Translations under genes and position numbers: made by a program | Shown: piece by piece, positions 33,928-44,284 of the stretch | Numbering within the stretch: the stretch's first letter is position 1 | Layout: every line of letters starts with the position of its first letter | NCBI RefSeq assembly: GCF_032918005.1 | Contig: NZ_CP136628.1 | Location: forward strand, 372,001 to 436,000 | DNA from: Bradyrhizobium sp. NDS-1 | GTDB lineage: Bacteria; Pseudomonadota; Alphaproteobacteria; Rhizobiales; Xanthobacteraceae | Length of the DNA: 64,000 nucleotides | Reading direction: 5' to 3' | The notes under the pieces: model-generated | Databases searched by the model: none | Told to the model about the DNA's origin: nothing | What the model saw: only the letters and a program-made list of their open reading frames with translations

Positions 33928-35466
33928 TCACCGCACCCGCTCCGCCGGAAATTCGACCGCATCCCCGAAGTCGGGCATGTCGTCATACGGCGTGACGAAG
34001 AAGCGCGGATGACGCGGTTCGAACGCGCTGCCGGTCAGGCAGGCAAAGACCAGCGGAAAGGTGTCGATCAAGGTGATGTCGTCCGGAGCGGCCGCGCGGC
34101 ATTGCTTCGGCAGCCGTATAGCATCCAGAACGCCGAATCGTTCGTGGAGATCGGCATCCGACCAGGTCGAGGGCGAACGCTTGGTCTGGCCGCGGAAGTC
34201 CGTGCCATGATCCGACTGCAGGATGATCAGTGCGCCCGGATCTGACGACACGATCTTGTCGACAAGCGTCAGCGCCTGCGCGTTGGTGCAGCGGAGCTGG
34301 TCGAGGAAGGCCGGGCGGCTCGCGGGGTCCCAGCGCTGGAGGTCCGGGGCGGCCGGGCGCAAACCGCAGTCCGCCGTGAAGCGGAACGGTACATGCGGCA
34401 CCAGGATGTGCGCGTACAGGAAGAACGGCGATGGAGTCGCCTGGACCTCATTCAGCAGATGGGTCAGGTCATCCACGCCGCCCCACGCAAACGGCGATTG
34501 CCGCCGACCGATGATCAAGTCGACGACCGGTGTGTTGGAGAGGATGGCGACGTCCGTTTCGTCCAGTCCGACGTTTCCGCGCAGGCATCGCGGCGCGTCG
34601 AACGCGCATTTGGTCAGGTTGTCATAGCCGTTTTCGAAGTGGACATAGCTGTATCCGGCCGAGGTGAGCCGGGCCACCGTCCGGTTCTTGCCTCGCACGA
34701 TCGGATACAGCCGCTGCACCGGGAAAGCCTTGAGGTCCTTGCCTTCGCCATCGACGGTATAGTCGGCGTTGGCCGTGCTCGATATCGAATTGGCCGTCGC
34801 CTGAAAATTCGAGCGCGCGTTGCGAAATACCGTAAAGTCCTTTGCGCCGAGCGACGCGAGGAAGCCGCTGTTGTCGAATGAAAAATCTTCCTTGAGGACG
34901 TCCTGCCTTGGATAGGCGTCGAGCACGATCCAATAGATGTTGGGAGACATCGTGAGCTTCATCGCAGGTTCGCCGGCGTCCGGGACCGGGCGCGGCGCGC
35001 GCTGCTCCTTCACAAGCGCGGTCGCGATGCGGGTGACGGGCTGGGCGGCAAACGCCAACGACGCCACCAGTGCGATTGTCACGAGTGCCGGATGGCGGAT
35101 GACGATCAGGGCGCCGATGCCGGTGGCGACGGCCATCATGGTCCAGGCAATCGCGGCCCAGTCGCCGAAGCGGCCCTTCATCTCGTATTCGACCAGCTCG
35201 ACGCGATAGGCGAAGAAGACGAAGATCGTCAGCCCGACCGCAAGAACGATGCGCCATGGCGGGACCTTGCGCAGCAGCAATGCGAGGCACACCGAGAGGA
35301 CTGCGGCGATCGCCACGATGCCGGCCGCGTATTGCAGAACACGCGACGGGTTCGCCAGCACGCTCATGTTTGCCGCGTAGAAATTGAGCAGGGCCATCGT
35401 GGACAGAAGCACGGCCGATGCGACCGCGCGGAGGAGGACGAATCTGTCGTTGGATCGGAGCGGCAT
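33928..35466 (-). CDS. Membrane-anchored sulfatase-fold phosphotransferase/hydrolase
   Basis: A 512-aa protein with about five N-terminal spans (about 9-144) and a periplasmic alkaline-phosphatase/sulfatase-fold domain: PNIYWIVLDAYPR with metal Asp183, Thr224 in NFQATANS as the likely nucleophile, and LQSDHGTDF with Asp419/His420. There is no CxPxR, so it is not a formylglycine sulfatase; the layout resembles LTA-synthase or OpgB-type phosphoglycerol/phosphoethanolamine transferases. I start at 35466 (MPLRSNDRF), right after the upstream stop; starts at 35484 or 35499 would overlap. It is the last gene of the xerC-side run. Substrate unknown. Confidence 0.82.
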   Translation of the reverse strand: MPLRSNDRFVLLRAVASAVLLSTMALLNFYAANMSVLANPSRVLQYAAGIVAIAAVLSVCLALLLRKVPPWRIVLAVGLTIFVFFAYRVELVEYEMKGRFGDWAAIAWTMMAVATGIGALIVIRHPALVTIALVASLAFAAQPVTRIATALVKEQRAPRPVPDAGEPAMKLTMSPNIYWIVLDAYPRQDVLKEDFSFDNSGFLASLGAKDFTVFRNARSNFQATANSISSTANADYTVDGEGKDLKAFPVQRLYPIVRGKNRTVARLTSAGYSYVHFENGYDNLTKCAFDAPRCLRGNVGLDETDVAILSNTPVVDLIIGRRQSPFAWGGVDDLTHLLNEVQATPSPFFLYAHILVPHVPFRFTADCGLRPAAPDLQRWDPASRPAFLDQLRCTNAQALTLVDKIVSSDPGALIILQSDHGTDFRGQTKRSPSTWSDADLHERFGVLDAIRLPKQCRAAAPDDITLIDTFPLVFACLTGSAFEPRHPRFFVTPYDDMPDFGDAVEFPAERVR

Positions 35467-35467
35467 T

Positions 35468-36877
35468 TCAGTCTCGACCGGCATGTCTTGTAAATTCATA
35501 CAGGGTGCGGCCACCCGGGGTGAGCTCGAGCCGCCGCACGATCGTTGCATGGCGGGTCAACGCGCGCTCGAATTGGTCGCCGTCATAGCCATCGAAAACG
35601 TCGCGCCTCAATCGCAGCATGCGCTGGATCATCGGGTCGGACTTCGGAACGAACTCGATCACGCCGCGTGGCGCCAGTCCGACGAGCCAATCCAGCACCG
35701 ACGGCAGCGGAATGTTCCGGCCGATGGCGAGATGGTGCACGATCGCGAGCGCGATGACGGCGTCAGCGTTGCTGCGCGAATGCAGCCCTGAACGCTCGGT
35801 CTCCGCCCAGCCCTGACCGGGGCTTGGATTTGCCGCATCGCTGAACAGCGGGAGAAAGTCCAGATTGTCCGCGGTCGCGCGCGCCACCGCAATGTCGAGC
35901 GCGTTGAGATCGGCGTCGAACCCGATCACGGACCGGACCCGGTTTTGCAGAAGCGCTTGCGAATATCGACCGGTGTTGCATCCGATGTCCCACGCGCAGG
36001 CCAAGGTAATGTTCTGTGCAAAGCGGCTGACGAACTCTTCCTTCCTGCTTTCCTCGGTGTCGGAATATGAAAGATTGCCGCGCTCATATTGCTGCCATTC
36101 GGTCGGTCCGGCGTCTTTCGGCGCGAGATTGGAGATCCAGCGCCGCAAGCGGCGCAACATCATCTGAAGCGCGGCGACGGGGAGCGGCTTTGGCGCGCGC
36201 GAGGGCTGATCCGGTGCGCGGCGCGCCCGTCGCTGAAAGCGGTCCGGAAGCGTGATGTTGGTCAGGATGTCCGGGGAGAACCACCGTTTGGGCCATCCGA
36301 CCAGCGCCGCCATGTCGGCGGTCGGAATGCCCTCCAGCGCGCCGCGGTACCAGGCGTTGTGCGCGACACCGAGCAGGGCGCGCATCAGCAAGGGATTCAC
36401 GAACTGCTCGACGAATTGCCGGTGGCCGTCCCAATAGTCGCCGTTGCGGTACGGCACGAACGAGGAAATGTCGATGAAGACCGGTCGGATTCCGATGAAC
36501 TGAATATTGTACGCGGTCGCATCCGACAGCGTCAGGCCGTAGTCGAGCGCGAGCAGATGGACATCGAGATGGAGCAGGGCGGCGCGCTTGAGCAGCTCGA
36601 ACGGCCATTCATACGGGTAGGAGATGAACGGGAGCCTTGGATGCTCCAGAACTTTCCGTCGACCCGATTCGGCATGAATCAGAGTCTGCGTCGCTTCGTC
36701 GGAGCCTGCATCCTCCGCGGCGACGATCCATCCTCTATCGATCAGCGCCTCGTAGGCGCCCGACGATTTCAGCAGCAGGAAGTTGCGATAGGCGTCGTCG
36801 TCGACCGCGCGAAAGATTCGGCCTGCATGGGTGAAGACGTAGCCCGAGGGATCGCGGAACGATCCGGGATCACGCAT
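35468..36877 (-). CDS. NoeA-like class I SAM-dependent methyltransferase with a kinase-like N-terminal half
   Basis: A 469-aa two-part protein. The C-terminal half is a Rossmann methyltransferase with motif I AWDIGCNTGRYSQ (about 295-307) and the acidic motif II FDADLN. The N-terminal half (1-220) carries HPRLPFISYPYEWPFELL and then SDATAYNIQF...PVFIDISSF, in which Asp119, Asn124 and Asp136 are spaced like the catalytic loop and metal-binding Asp of kinase-fold enzymes. The architecture matches what I remember of NoeA-type proteins, first named in rhizobial nodulation but widespread outside symbiosis. It overlaps the small upstream gene by 8 bp and ends 1 bp before the downstream transferase start. 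Confidence 0.82.
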   Translation of the reverse strand: MRDPGSFRDPSGYVFTHAGRIFRAVDDDAYRNFLLLKSSGAYEALIDRGWIVAAEDAGSDEATQTLIHAESGRRKVLEHPRLPFISYPYEWPFELLKRAALLHLDVHLLALDYGLTLSDATAYNIQFIGIRPVFIDISSFVPYRNGDYWDGHRQFVEQFVNPLLMRALLGVAHNAWYRGALEGIPTADMAALVGWPKRWFSPDILTNITLPDRFQRRARRAPDQPSRAPKPLPVAALQMMLRRLRRWISNLAPKDAGPTEWQQYERGNLSYSDTEESRKEEFVSRFAQNITLACAWDIGCNTGRYSQALLQNRVRSVIGFDADLNALDIAVARATADNLDFLPLFSDAANPSPGQGWAETERSGLHSRSNADAVIALAIVHHLAIGRNIPLPSVLDWLVGLAPRGVIEFVPKSDPMIQRMLRLRRDVFDGYDGDQFERALTRHATIVRRLELTPGGRTLYEFTRHAGRD

Positions 36878-37127
36878 CGCGGTCCGGTATCGATCTGTTG
36901 GTGGCGACGTCCGGCGACGATTTCGGGCGCCGGAAGAAGCCCATCACCCGCTTTCCGTAAGCGCGAATGGCGATCAGGCCGCCGGCGATGGCGGCAAGCA
37001 GCGCTTGCACGGCGAAGGCGCCGCTCCCCGGATCCAGATAGGCATAGGCACTGGTCGGCATCAGCACGGCGATTCCGGCCAGCGCCGCCACAGTCATTCC
37101 CGAAGAAATCTTGTTCATTTTCCACAT
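36870..37127 (-). CDS. Small YLDPGSG membrane protein
   Basis: An 85-aa protein with a cleavable-looking N-terminus (TVAALAGIAVLMPTSAYA), then the striking YLDPGSGAF and a second span (VQALLAAIAGGLIAIRAYG), followed by a basic tail. Either ATG (37127 or 37118) is possible. It overlaps the methyltransferase start by 8 bp. In my experience small YLDPG[ST]G proteins accompany NoeA-like methyltransferases, which makes this a conserved partner rather than a chance frame. Function unknown. Confidence 0.78.
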   Translation of the reverse strand: MWKMNKISSGMTVAALAGIAVLMPTSAYAYLDPGSGAFAVQALLAAIAGGLIAIRAYGKRVMGFFRRPKSSPDVATNRSIPDRDA

Positions 37128-37275
37128 ACCGTAGACGATAGTCGCGGGTTACACGGGCCGCCTATAGGTCTTTTGTACCATCCACCTACGCGCGTAAACC
37201 GAAATCCGCTCCATTCCGCCGGCCGTCAACGGTCTGTCTGCCGCTGCGCTGCGCATGGCCGACAGGTTCGCAGCC

Positions 37276-38241
37276 TCAGCGCCGCGGATGCGCGCTGGCA
37301 TAGACTTCCAGCAGGCGCTCGGAATCGATGCCGGTATAGATCTGCGTGGTCGAGAGCGAGGAATGGCCGAGCAGTTCCTGGATGGCGCGCAAGTCCCCGC
37401 CGCGCGAGAGCAAATGCGTGGCGAAGGAATGCCGGAGCGCGTGCGGCGTGGCGCTGTCGGGCAGGCCGAGCGCACCCCGCAGCCGTTCCATCGCGAGCTG
37501 GATGATGCGCGGGCTCAAGGGGCCGCCGCGTGCGCCAACGAAGATCGGACCTTCGGCAGGCAGCGGATAGGGGCACATCGCGACGTATTCCTGTACCAGT
37601 TCCAGCACGTTCTGCAGCACCGGGACCATGCGGGTCTTGTTGCCTTTGCCCGTGACAACGAGCACGTCGCCTTCGCCCGGGCGCGGCACCTCGCGGCGCT
37701 TCAACCCCAACGCTTCGGAGATGCGCAGGCCCGATCCGTACAAGAGCGCCATCACCGCGGCATCACGCGCCAGAATCCAGGTCTCGCGATCCTCGCCGGC
37801 GCGCTCGTCGGCATCGGCAAGACGCTTGGCGGATGCCATCGGCAGCGGCTTTGGCAGGCTCTTGGCGACTTTCGGCGCGCGAATGGCAGAGAGCGCGCCG
37901 ACCTTGCCCTTGCCTTCGCGCTCGAGAAAGCGGCCGAACGAGCGCAGGCCCGCAAGCGCGCGCATCAGCGAGCGGCCGGCAATGTCGTCGGCGCGGCGCA
38001 TCGCCATGAAGGCGCGCACGTCGGTTGCTTCCAGCGCGGCGAAGCGCTCCAGCGTGACGCGCTCGCCCCAGTAAGCACAGAGGAAATCCAGGCATTGCCG
38101 CAAGTCGCGGCCATAGGCTTCCAGCGTCTTCGGCGACAGCCGCCGCTCGGCGCCGAGATGCGACAGCCAGCGCGTCATCTCCTGCGCGATCGAGGGATCG
38201 GCGCTGGCGAGCTCGATCTGTGGGGCGGCCGCTTTGCTCAT
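37276..38241 (-). CDS. xerC: Tyrosine recombinase XerC
   Basis: A 321-aa recombinase acting with XerD at dif to resolve chromosome dimers. N-terminal SAM-like core-binding domain, then catalytic residues Arg in SGLRISEAL, Lys in TGKGNKTR, H-x-x-R in PHALRHSFATHLL, His in LGHSSLSTTQIY and the nucleophile Tyr. Its position divergent from priA is typical of the chromosomal XerC, not of a phage integrase. Confidence 0.95.
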   Translation of the reverse strand: MSKAAAPQIELASADPSIAQEMTRWLSHLGAERRLSPKTLEAYGRDLRQCLDFLCAYWGERVTLERFAALEATDVRAFMAMRRADDIAGRSLMRALAGLRSFGRFLEREGKGKVGALSAIRAPKVAKSLPKPLPMASAKRLADADERAGEDRETWILARDAAVMALLYGSGLRISEALGLKRREVPRPGEGDVLVVTGKGNKTRMVPVLQNVLELVQEYVAMCPYPLPAEGPIFVGARGGPLSPRIIQLAMERLRGALGLPDSATPHALRHSFATHLLSRGGDLRAIQELLGHSSLSTTQIYTGIDSERLLEVYASAHPRR

Positions 38242-38352
38242 GCGCTCTGGACGTGGTGATTCCCGACAGTATATCGCATCACACTCGTTTATCGTTCGCT
38301 AAGGCCGCCCCAGGGCGCTAGCCTTGAAGCCCCGGGTTCCGATTCTCCGTTC

Positions 38353-40563
38353 ATGGATCATTCCTTGCGCAGCACGACCGCCCCCACCAACGCGACCGGC
38401 ATGGTCGACGTGCTGGTGCCGGTCGCGCTCGACCAGACCTATTCCTACAAGGTGCCGCGCGGCATGGAGCTGAAGGCCGGCGATCTCGTCGGTGTACCGC
38501 TCGGGCCGCGCGAGGTGCTCGCGGTGGTCTGGGGGGAAAACGCCAATCCCGATCCGCGCCTGCACAACCGTCTCAAGGAGGTCAGCGAGAAGCTCGACAT
38601 TCCGCCGCTCAAGCCCGAGCTGCGGTCGGTGGTCGACTGGGTCGCCAATTACACGCTGAGCCCGCGCGGCATGGTGCTGCGCATGTGCCTGCGGATGGGC
38701 GAAAATCTCGGCCCCGAGCGGGTCCGCCCCGGCGTGCGCCTAGTCGGCGATCCGCCGCGACGGCTGACGCCGGCACGGGCGCGCGTGATCGAGGTGTTGT
38801 CGGACCGGCTGCTGCACGGCAAGTCGGAGGCCGCCAAGGCGGCAGGTGTGTCGGCCGGCGTGATCGATGGCCTCGTCGATGAAGGCACGCTCACGGTCGA
38901 ACCGATGCCGCCGCCGGCGCCACCGCCCGTGCCCGATCCGGACTTCGGCCGGCCGGATTTCTCGCCGCTGCAGCGTGCCGGCGTGGATGCAATGCGTGCG
39001 CTCGCGGCCAACGGCACCTTTCACGTCGCGCTGCTCGACGGCGTCACCGGCTCGGGCAAGACCGAGGTGTATTTCGAGGCCGTTGCTGAAACGATCCGCC
39101 GCGGCAGGCAATCGCTGATCCTGATGCCGGAGATCGCGCTCACCGGCCAGTTCCTCGACCGCTTCGCGCAGCGTTTCGGCGTGCGGCCGATCGAATGGCA
39201 CTCCGAGCTCACTCCGCGCACCCGCGCGCGCAATTGGGCGGCGATCTCAGGGGGCACCGCGCCGGTCGTGGTCGGCGCGCGCTCGGCGCTGTTCCTGCCC
39301 TACGCCGATCTCGGCCTCATCGTCGTCGATGAAGAGCACGACCAGGCCTACAAGCAGGACGAGGGCGTGCATTATCACGCCCGGGACATGGCGGTGGTGC
39401 GCGCGCATATCGCCAAGATCCCGGTCGTGCTGGCGTCGGCGACGCCCTCGGTCGAATCCGAGGTCAATGCGCGCAAGAACCGCTATCAGCGCATCGCGCT
39501 GCCTTCGCGCTTCGGCGGCCAGCACATGCCGCATATCGAAGCCATCGACATGCGCCGCGAGCCGCCCGCGCGCGGCCGCTTCATCTCGCCGCGGCTCGCC
39601 GGGGAGATCAGAGGTGCGATCGAAAGGCGCGAGCAGGCGCTGCTGTTCCTCAATCGCCGCGGCTATGCGCCGCTGACCCTGTGCCGTGCTTGCGGTCATC
39701 GCTTCGCCTGCACCATCTGCGATGCCTGGCTGGTCGATCATCGCTTCCGTCAGCGCCTGGTTTGTCATCATTGCGGCTTCTCGATGCCGCGCCCGCATCT
39801 CTGCCCGAACTGTTCGGCGGAGGAATCGCTGGTTGCCGTCGGGCCCGGCGTCGAGCGCTTGCAGGAGGAGGCGGCGGCGCTGTTTCCGGAGGCGCGCACC
39901 ATGGTGCTGTCGAGCGATCTCATTACCTCGATCGAGACGATGCGGAGCGAGCTCGCCGAGATCGCGGAGGGGCGCGTCGACATCATCATCGGAACGCAGC
40001 TCGTCGCCAAGGGCCACAACTTCCCGCGGCTCAATCTGGTCGGCGTGGTCGATGCGGATCTCGGTCTCAGCAACGGCGACCCGCGCGCGGCGGAGCGCAC
40101 CTGGCAATTGCTCAACCAGGTGATCGGCCGCGCCGGACGCGAGCAGGGCCGCGGCGTCGGCTATCTCCAGACCCACCAGCCCGACCATCCCGTGATGAAA
40201 GCGCTGATCGCCTGCGACCGGGAGGCCTTCTACGACAGCGAGATCGAGCTGCGCGAGAAGACGCTCTATCCGCCGTTCGGCCGGCTCGCGAGCCTCATCA
40301 TCTCCGCCGGCGATCGCCCGAGCGCCGAAGGCCTTGGCCGGCGTCTCGTCGCGCTCGCGCCGCGTGACGAGCGCGTCGTGGTGCTCGGGCCGGCGGAGGC
40401 GCCGCTCGCCGTGATCAAGGGCCGCTACCGATTCCGCATCCTGGTGAAATCGGCGCGCGGCTTCGATCTGTCGGACTATTTACGCAACTGGCTCGCCGTC
40501 TGCCCAAAGCCGACGGGCAATCAGAAGCTCGAAGTCGACGTCGATCCGCAGAGTTTTCTGTAG
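38353..40563 (+). CDS. priA: Primosomal protein N' (PriA replication restart helicase)
   Basis: A 736-aa 3'-5' helicase that reloads the replisome at stalled forks. N-terminal DNA-binding domain (VDVLVPVALDQTYSYKVP), Walker A GVTGSGKT (230-237), DEEHD box (VVDEEHDQAYKQDEG) and a zinc-binding insert with four CxxC pairs around 447-490 (CRACG, CTIC, CHHC, CPNC). C-terminal helicase motifs QVIGRAGREQGRG are intact. Confidence 0.97.
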   Translation: MDHSLRSTTAPTNATGMVDVLVPVALDQTYSYKVPRGMELKAGDLVGVPLGPREVLAVVWGENANPDPRLHNRLKEVSEKLDIPPLKPELRSVVDWVANYTLSPRGMVLRMCLRMGENLGPERVRPGVRLVGDPPRRLTPARARVIEVLSDRLLHGKSEAAKAAGVSAGVIDGLVDEGTLTVEPMPPPAPPPVPDPDFGRPDFSPLQRAGVDAMRALAANGTFHVALLDGVTGSGKTEVYFEAVAETIRRGRQSLILMPEIALTGQFLDRFAQRFGVRPIEWHSELTPRTRARNWAAISGGTAPVVVGARSALFLPYADLGLIVVDEEHDQAYKQDEGVHYHARDMAVVRAHIAKIPVVLASATPSVESEVNARKNRYQRIALPSRFGGQHMPHIEAIDMRREPPARGRFISPRLAGEIRGAIERREQALLFLNRRGYAPLTLCRACGHRFACTICDAWLVDHRFRQRLVCHHCGFSMPRPHLCPNCSAEESLVAVGPGVERLQEEAAALFPEARTMVLSSDLITSIETMRSELAEIAEGRVDIIIGTQLVAKGHNFPRLNLVGVVDADLGLSNGDPRAAERTWQLLNQVIGRAGREQGRGVGYLQTHQPDHPVMKALIACDREAFYDSEIELREKTLYPPFGRLASLIISAGDRPSAEGLGRRLVALAPRDERVVVLGPAEAPLAVIKGRYRFRILVKSARGFDLSDYLRNWLAVCPKPTGNQKLEVDVDPQSFL

Positions 40564-40574
40564 GAAATGGTTGC

Positions 40575-40707
40575 GTGCCCCGGACGCAGCGCAGCGTCCC
40601 TTGGACGGTGCGCTGCAGAGCCGGGGCCCATGTCGCAGCGGAGTTCGGGGCTCCTGGGTCCCGGCTCTGCGCCGCAACGCTTGCGCGTTGCAGCTCGTCC
40701 GGGACAC
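40575..40707. repeat. Palindromic intergenic repeat, family D copy 2
   Basis: Same module order as 20266-20397: GTGCCCCGGACGCAGCG at the left, GAGCCGGGGCCCAT and GGGTCCCGGCTCTGCG inside, CGTCCGGGACAC at the right. It lies immediately after the priA stop. Confidence 0.88.
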
Positions 40708-40722
40708 GACAGCACGTAAAAA

Positions 40723-40750
40723 AGCCCGCGGTCCCCCAAGACCGCGGGCT
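40723..40750 (-). terminator. Bidirectional-type terminator between priA and rlpA-like gene
   Basis: An 11-bp perfect stem AGCCCGCGGTC/GACCGCGGGCT with a 6-nt loop. On the minus strand it is followed by TTTTTT, so it best serves the minus-strand gene at 40812. Confidence 0.9.
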
Positions 40751-40811
40751 TGTTTCATGCACGCATCAAACTGATGAAAACTGCGCGCGTGATCTGAGGC
40801 GCCATCGCGCC

Positions 40812-41315
40812 TTAGGAGACGACTTCCGCGGTGACGCGGCCGACGCCGCGACCGGTGAGGCCGATGGCGCGGGCAGCACCCGTGGAGAGATCGAGCACGC
40901 GGCCGCGAATGAAGGGGCCGCGGTCATTGATGGTGACGACGACGCTCTGGCCGCCATGGGTGACGCGCAGCTTGGTGCCGAACGGCAGCGAACGGTGCGC
41001 CGCGGTCATGGCGTTCTGGTTGAAGCGCTGGCCCGAGGCGGTCTTGCTGCCGGACTCGTTGCCGTAAAAGGACGCGACGCCGGAGAAGCTGCGGCCGGTG
41101 CCGGAGGTCGGCGTCATCGACGCATTGGCGTTGCGCCAATCGGCGGTCGCGTTGGTGTCGGTCTGGGCGTGGTGGCGGTGATGATGATGATGCCGGTGAT
41201 GCCGGGATTTGGCGGAAGCTTCGGTGGCAGTTCCACCGATGAGGAGAGTTGCGGCAACGAAAGCAATCGCCGTACGCGGCCGGGTGACAGAGCCCAGCGT
41301 CTTCAAAGACAGCAT
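40812..41315 (-). CDS. RlpA-family double-psi beta-barrel protein, non-lipidated
   Basis: A 167-aa exported protein. Signal peptide about 1-35 ending EASA; no cysteine anywhere, so no lipobox, unlike E. coli RlpA. A histidine cluster (HHRHHHHHRHH, 39-49) precedes the RlpA domain (78-165): SGVASFYGNESGSKTASG, FGTKLRVTH, INDRGPFIRGRVLDLS with the expected catalytic Asp. There is no SPOR domain. Likely a periplasmic lytic transglycosylase-type enzyme acting on septal peptidoglycan. A CtrA-type box lies about 185 bp upstream. Confidence 0.88.
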   Translation of the reverse strand: MLSLKTLGSVTRPRTAIAFVAATLLIGGTATEASAKSRHHRHHHHHRHHAQTDTNATADWRNANASMTPTSGTGRSFSGVASFYGNESGSKTASGQRFNQNAMTAAHRSLPFGTKLRVTHGGQSVVVTINDRGPFIRGRVLDLSTGAARAIGLTGRGVGRVTAEVVS

Positions 41316-41497
41316 TTAGTGGTCCCTAAGCTAGTATTGCCACATATGTGGCTAGTGGAGCCCCCATCAGTTTGTGAGCGAATTGGCGTTTCGATTCCTA
41401 ATGAGGCGTGAATTGGGCAGTAAATCCATTGTGTGTCGTCATGAAATATCTTGTTACCGCCACCGGATATTCATCTGATGTTCCGTAATCTTCGCCT

Positions 41498-41513
41498 TTA
41501 ACGATTTGTTAAC
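41498..41513. promoter_or_regulatory. Candidate CtrA-binding box
   Basis: TTAACGATTTGTTAAC fits the CtrA consensus TTAA-N7-TTAAC exactly. It is 183-198 bp upstream of the RlpA-family start and about 510 bp from atpH. CtrA controls cell-cycle and division genes in alphaproteobacteria, which suits a septal peptidoglycan enzyme. Confidence 0.5.
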
Positions 41514-41704
41514 CTCTCGATTACACACGAATACTGTAAAACGAAGTCATCGCCTTCAGCGTTTAGAATTGGGTAAGTAATCGGCGAGTGAAACGGAGGA
41601 CGCCAGAATCTCGCCTCAGCGATCCGTGTTCATGGCCGCTATGCGCTGAGGGCAGGAACCAACGAGGAGGCTCGCGGCGAGGCTTCGTGACAATTCCGTG
41701 GCGG

Positions 41705-41744
41705 CAGCTCGCCACCGGTCCTTGCAGGTCGCCACCAGTCCTTG
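41705..41744. repeat. Tandem 20-bp direct repeat upstream of atpH
   Basis: Two adjacent units, CAGCTCGCCACCGGTCCTTG and CAGGTCGCCACCAGTCCTTG, identical at 18 of 20 positions. A related AGGTCCTTGCACC occurs about 30 bp further on. Purpose unknown. Confidence 0.75.
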
Positions 41745-42022
41745 ATTGACTAGGGCTTGCCTTATTGATCGGAGGTCCTTGCACCGATCGATGTGTGGCA
41801 GCGTGCGACGAACTGGCGACAGAACCTCGTGCCTTTAATTTGGCGTCATGTTGCACCTGCGCGCCTGCTATGTTAGCAAAGCCGCGATTTTAACGAGCCC
41901 GGCACGTCCCGTGCTGGTCGAAAATCGAAGTCCCGCTTGAATTCCAAGGGCTTGGATCGCTTGGCGCCGCTTCGTGGCGACGGTTTTTCCCTTGCGAGTT
42001 TGACAGCAAAAAGAGCGCGTCT

Positions 42023-44112
<2,090 letters not shown>

Positions 44113-44118
44113 ATAGGC

Positions 44119-44233
44119 CGTCGTGGCCGGGCTAAAGCGCGAAGCGCGTCTTCGCAACTGAAGTCCCGGCCGTCGACGCACCATCGCGTGGAGACGAAGA
44201 ATTGGATGCCCGGGACGAGCCCGGGCATGACGA
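44119..44233. repeat. Palindromic repeat, family C copy 3, inside the atp operon
   Basis: The right hairpin is GGATGCCCGGGACGAGCCCG... (about 44203-44230); the left part pairs GGCCGGGC with CCCGGCC around GCGAAGCGCGTCTTCGC. It occupies most of the 172-bp atpA-atpG gap. Confidence 0.85.
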
Positions 44234-44284
44234 CAAGACAGGGTCGCGGTCCAGCCACAGGCTGATCGCCGGGGTGAACGAAGA

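Larger units (their letters stand above)
41316..42022. other. 707-bp non-coding region between rlpA-like gene and atp operon
   Basis: No convincing gene is present. The left half (41316-41560) is AT-rich and holds a perfect TTAA-N7-TTAAC box (41498-41513). The right half has a 20-bp tandem repeat (41705-41744). Promoters of the divergent rlpA-like gene and atpH must lie here; I could not fix a -35/-10 pair with confidence. Confidence 0.7.

Noticed and set aside
35468..37127. NoeA-like gene as evidence for a nodulation island
   Set aside because: No nod, nif or fix genes, insertion sequences or GC shift are seen; NoeA-like proteins are widespread in non-symbionts.
37276..38241. Tyrosine recombinase as the integrase of a mobile element
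   Set aside because: Length, motifs and divergent position beside priA fit chromosomal XerC; there is no tRNA, attachment site or phage gene nearby.
41563..41856. 97-aa minus-strand frame before the atp operon
   Set aside because: No ribosome site, Ser/Arg/His-rich random composition, and it spans the 20-bp tandem repeat.
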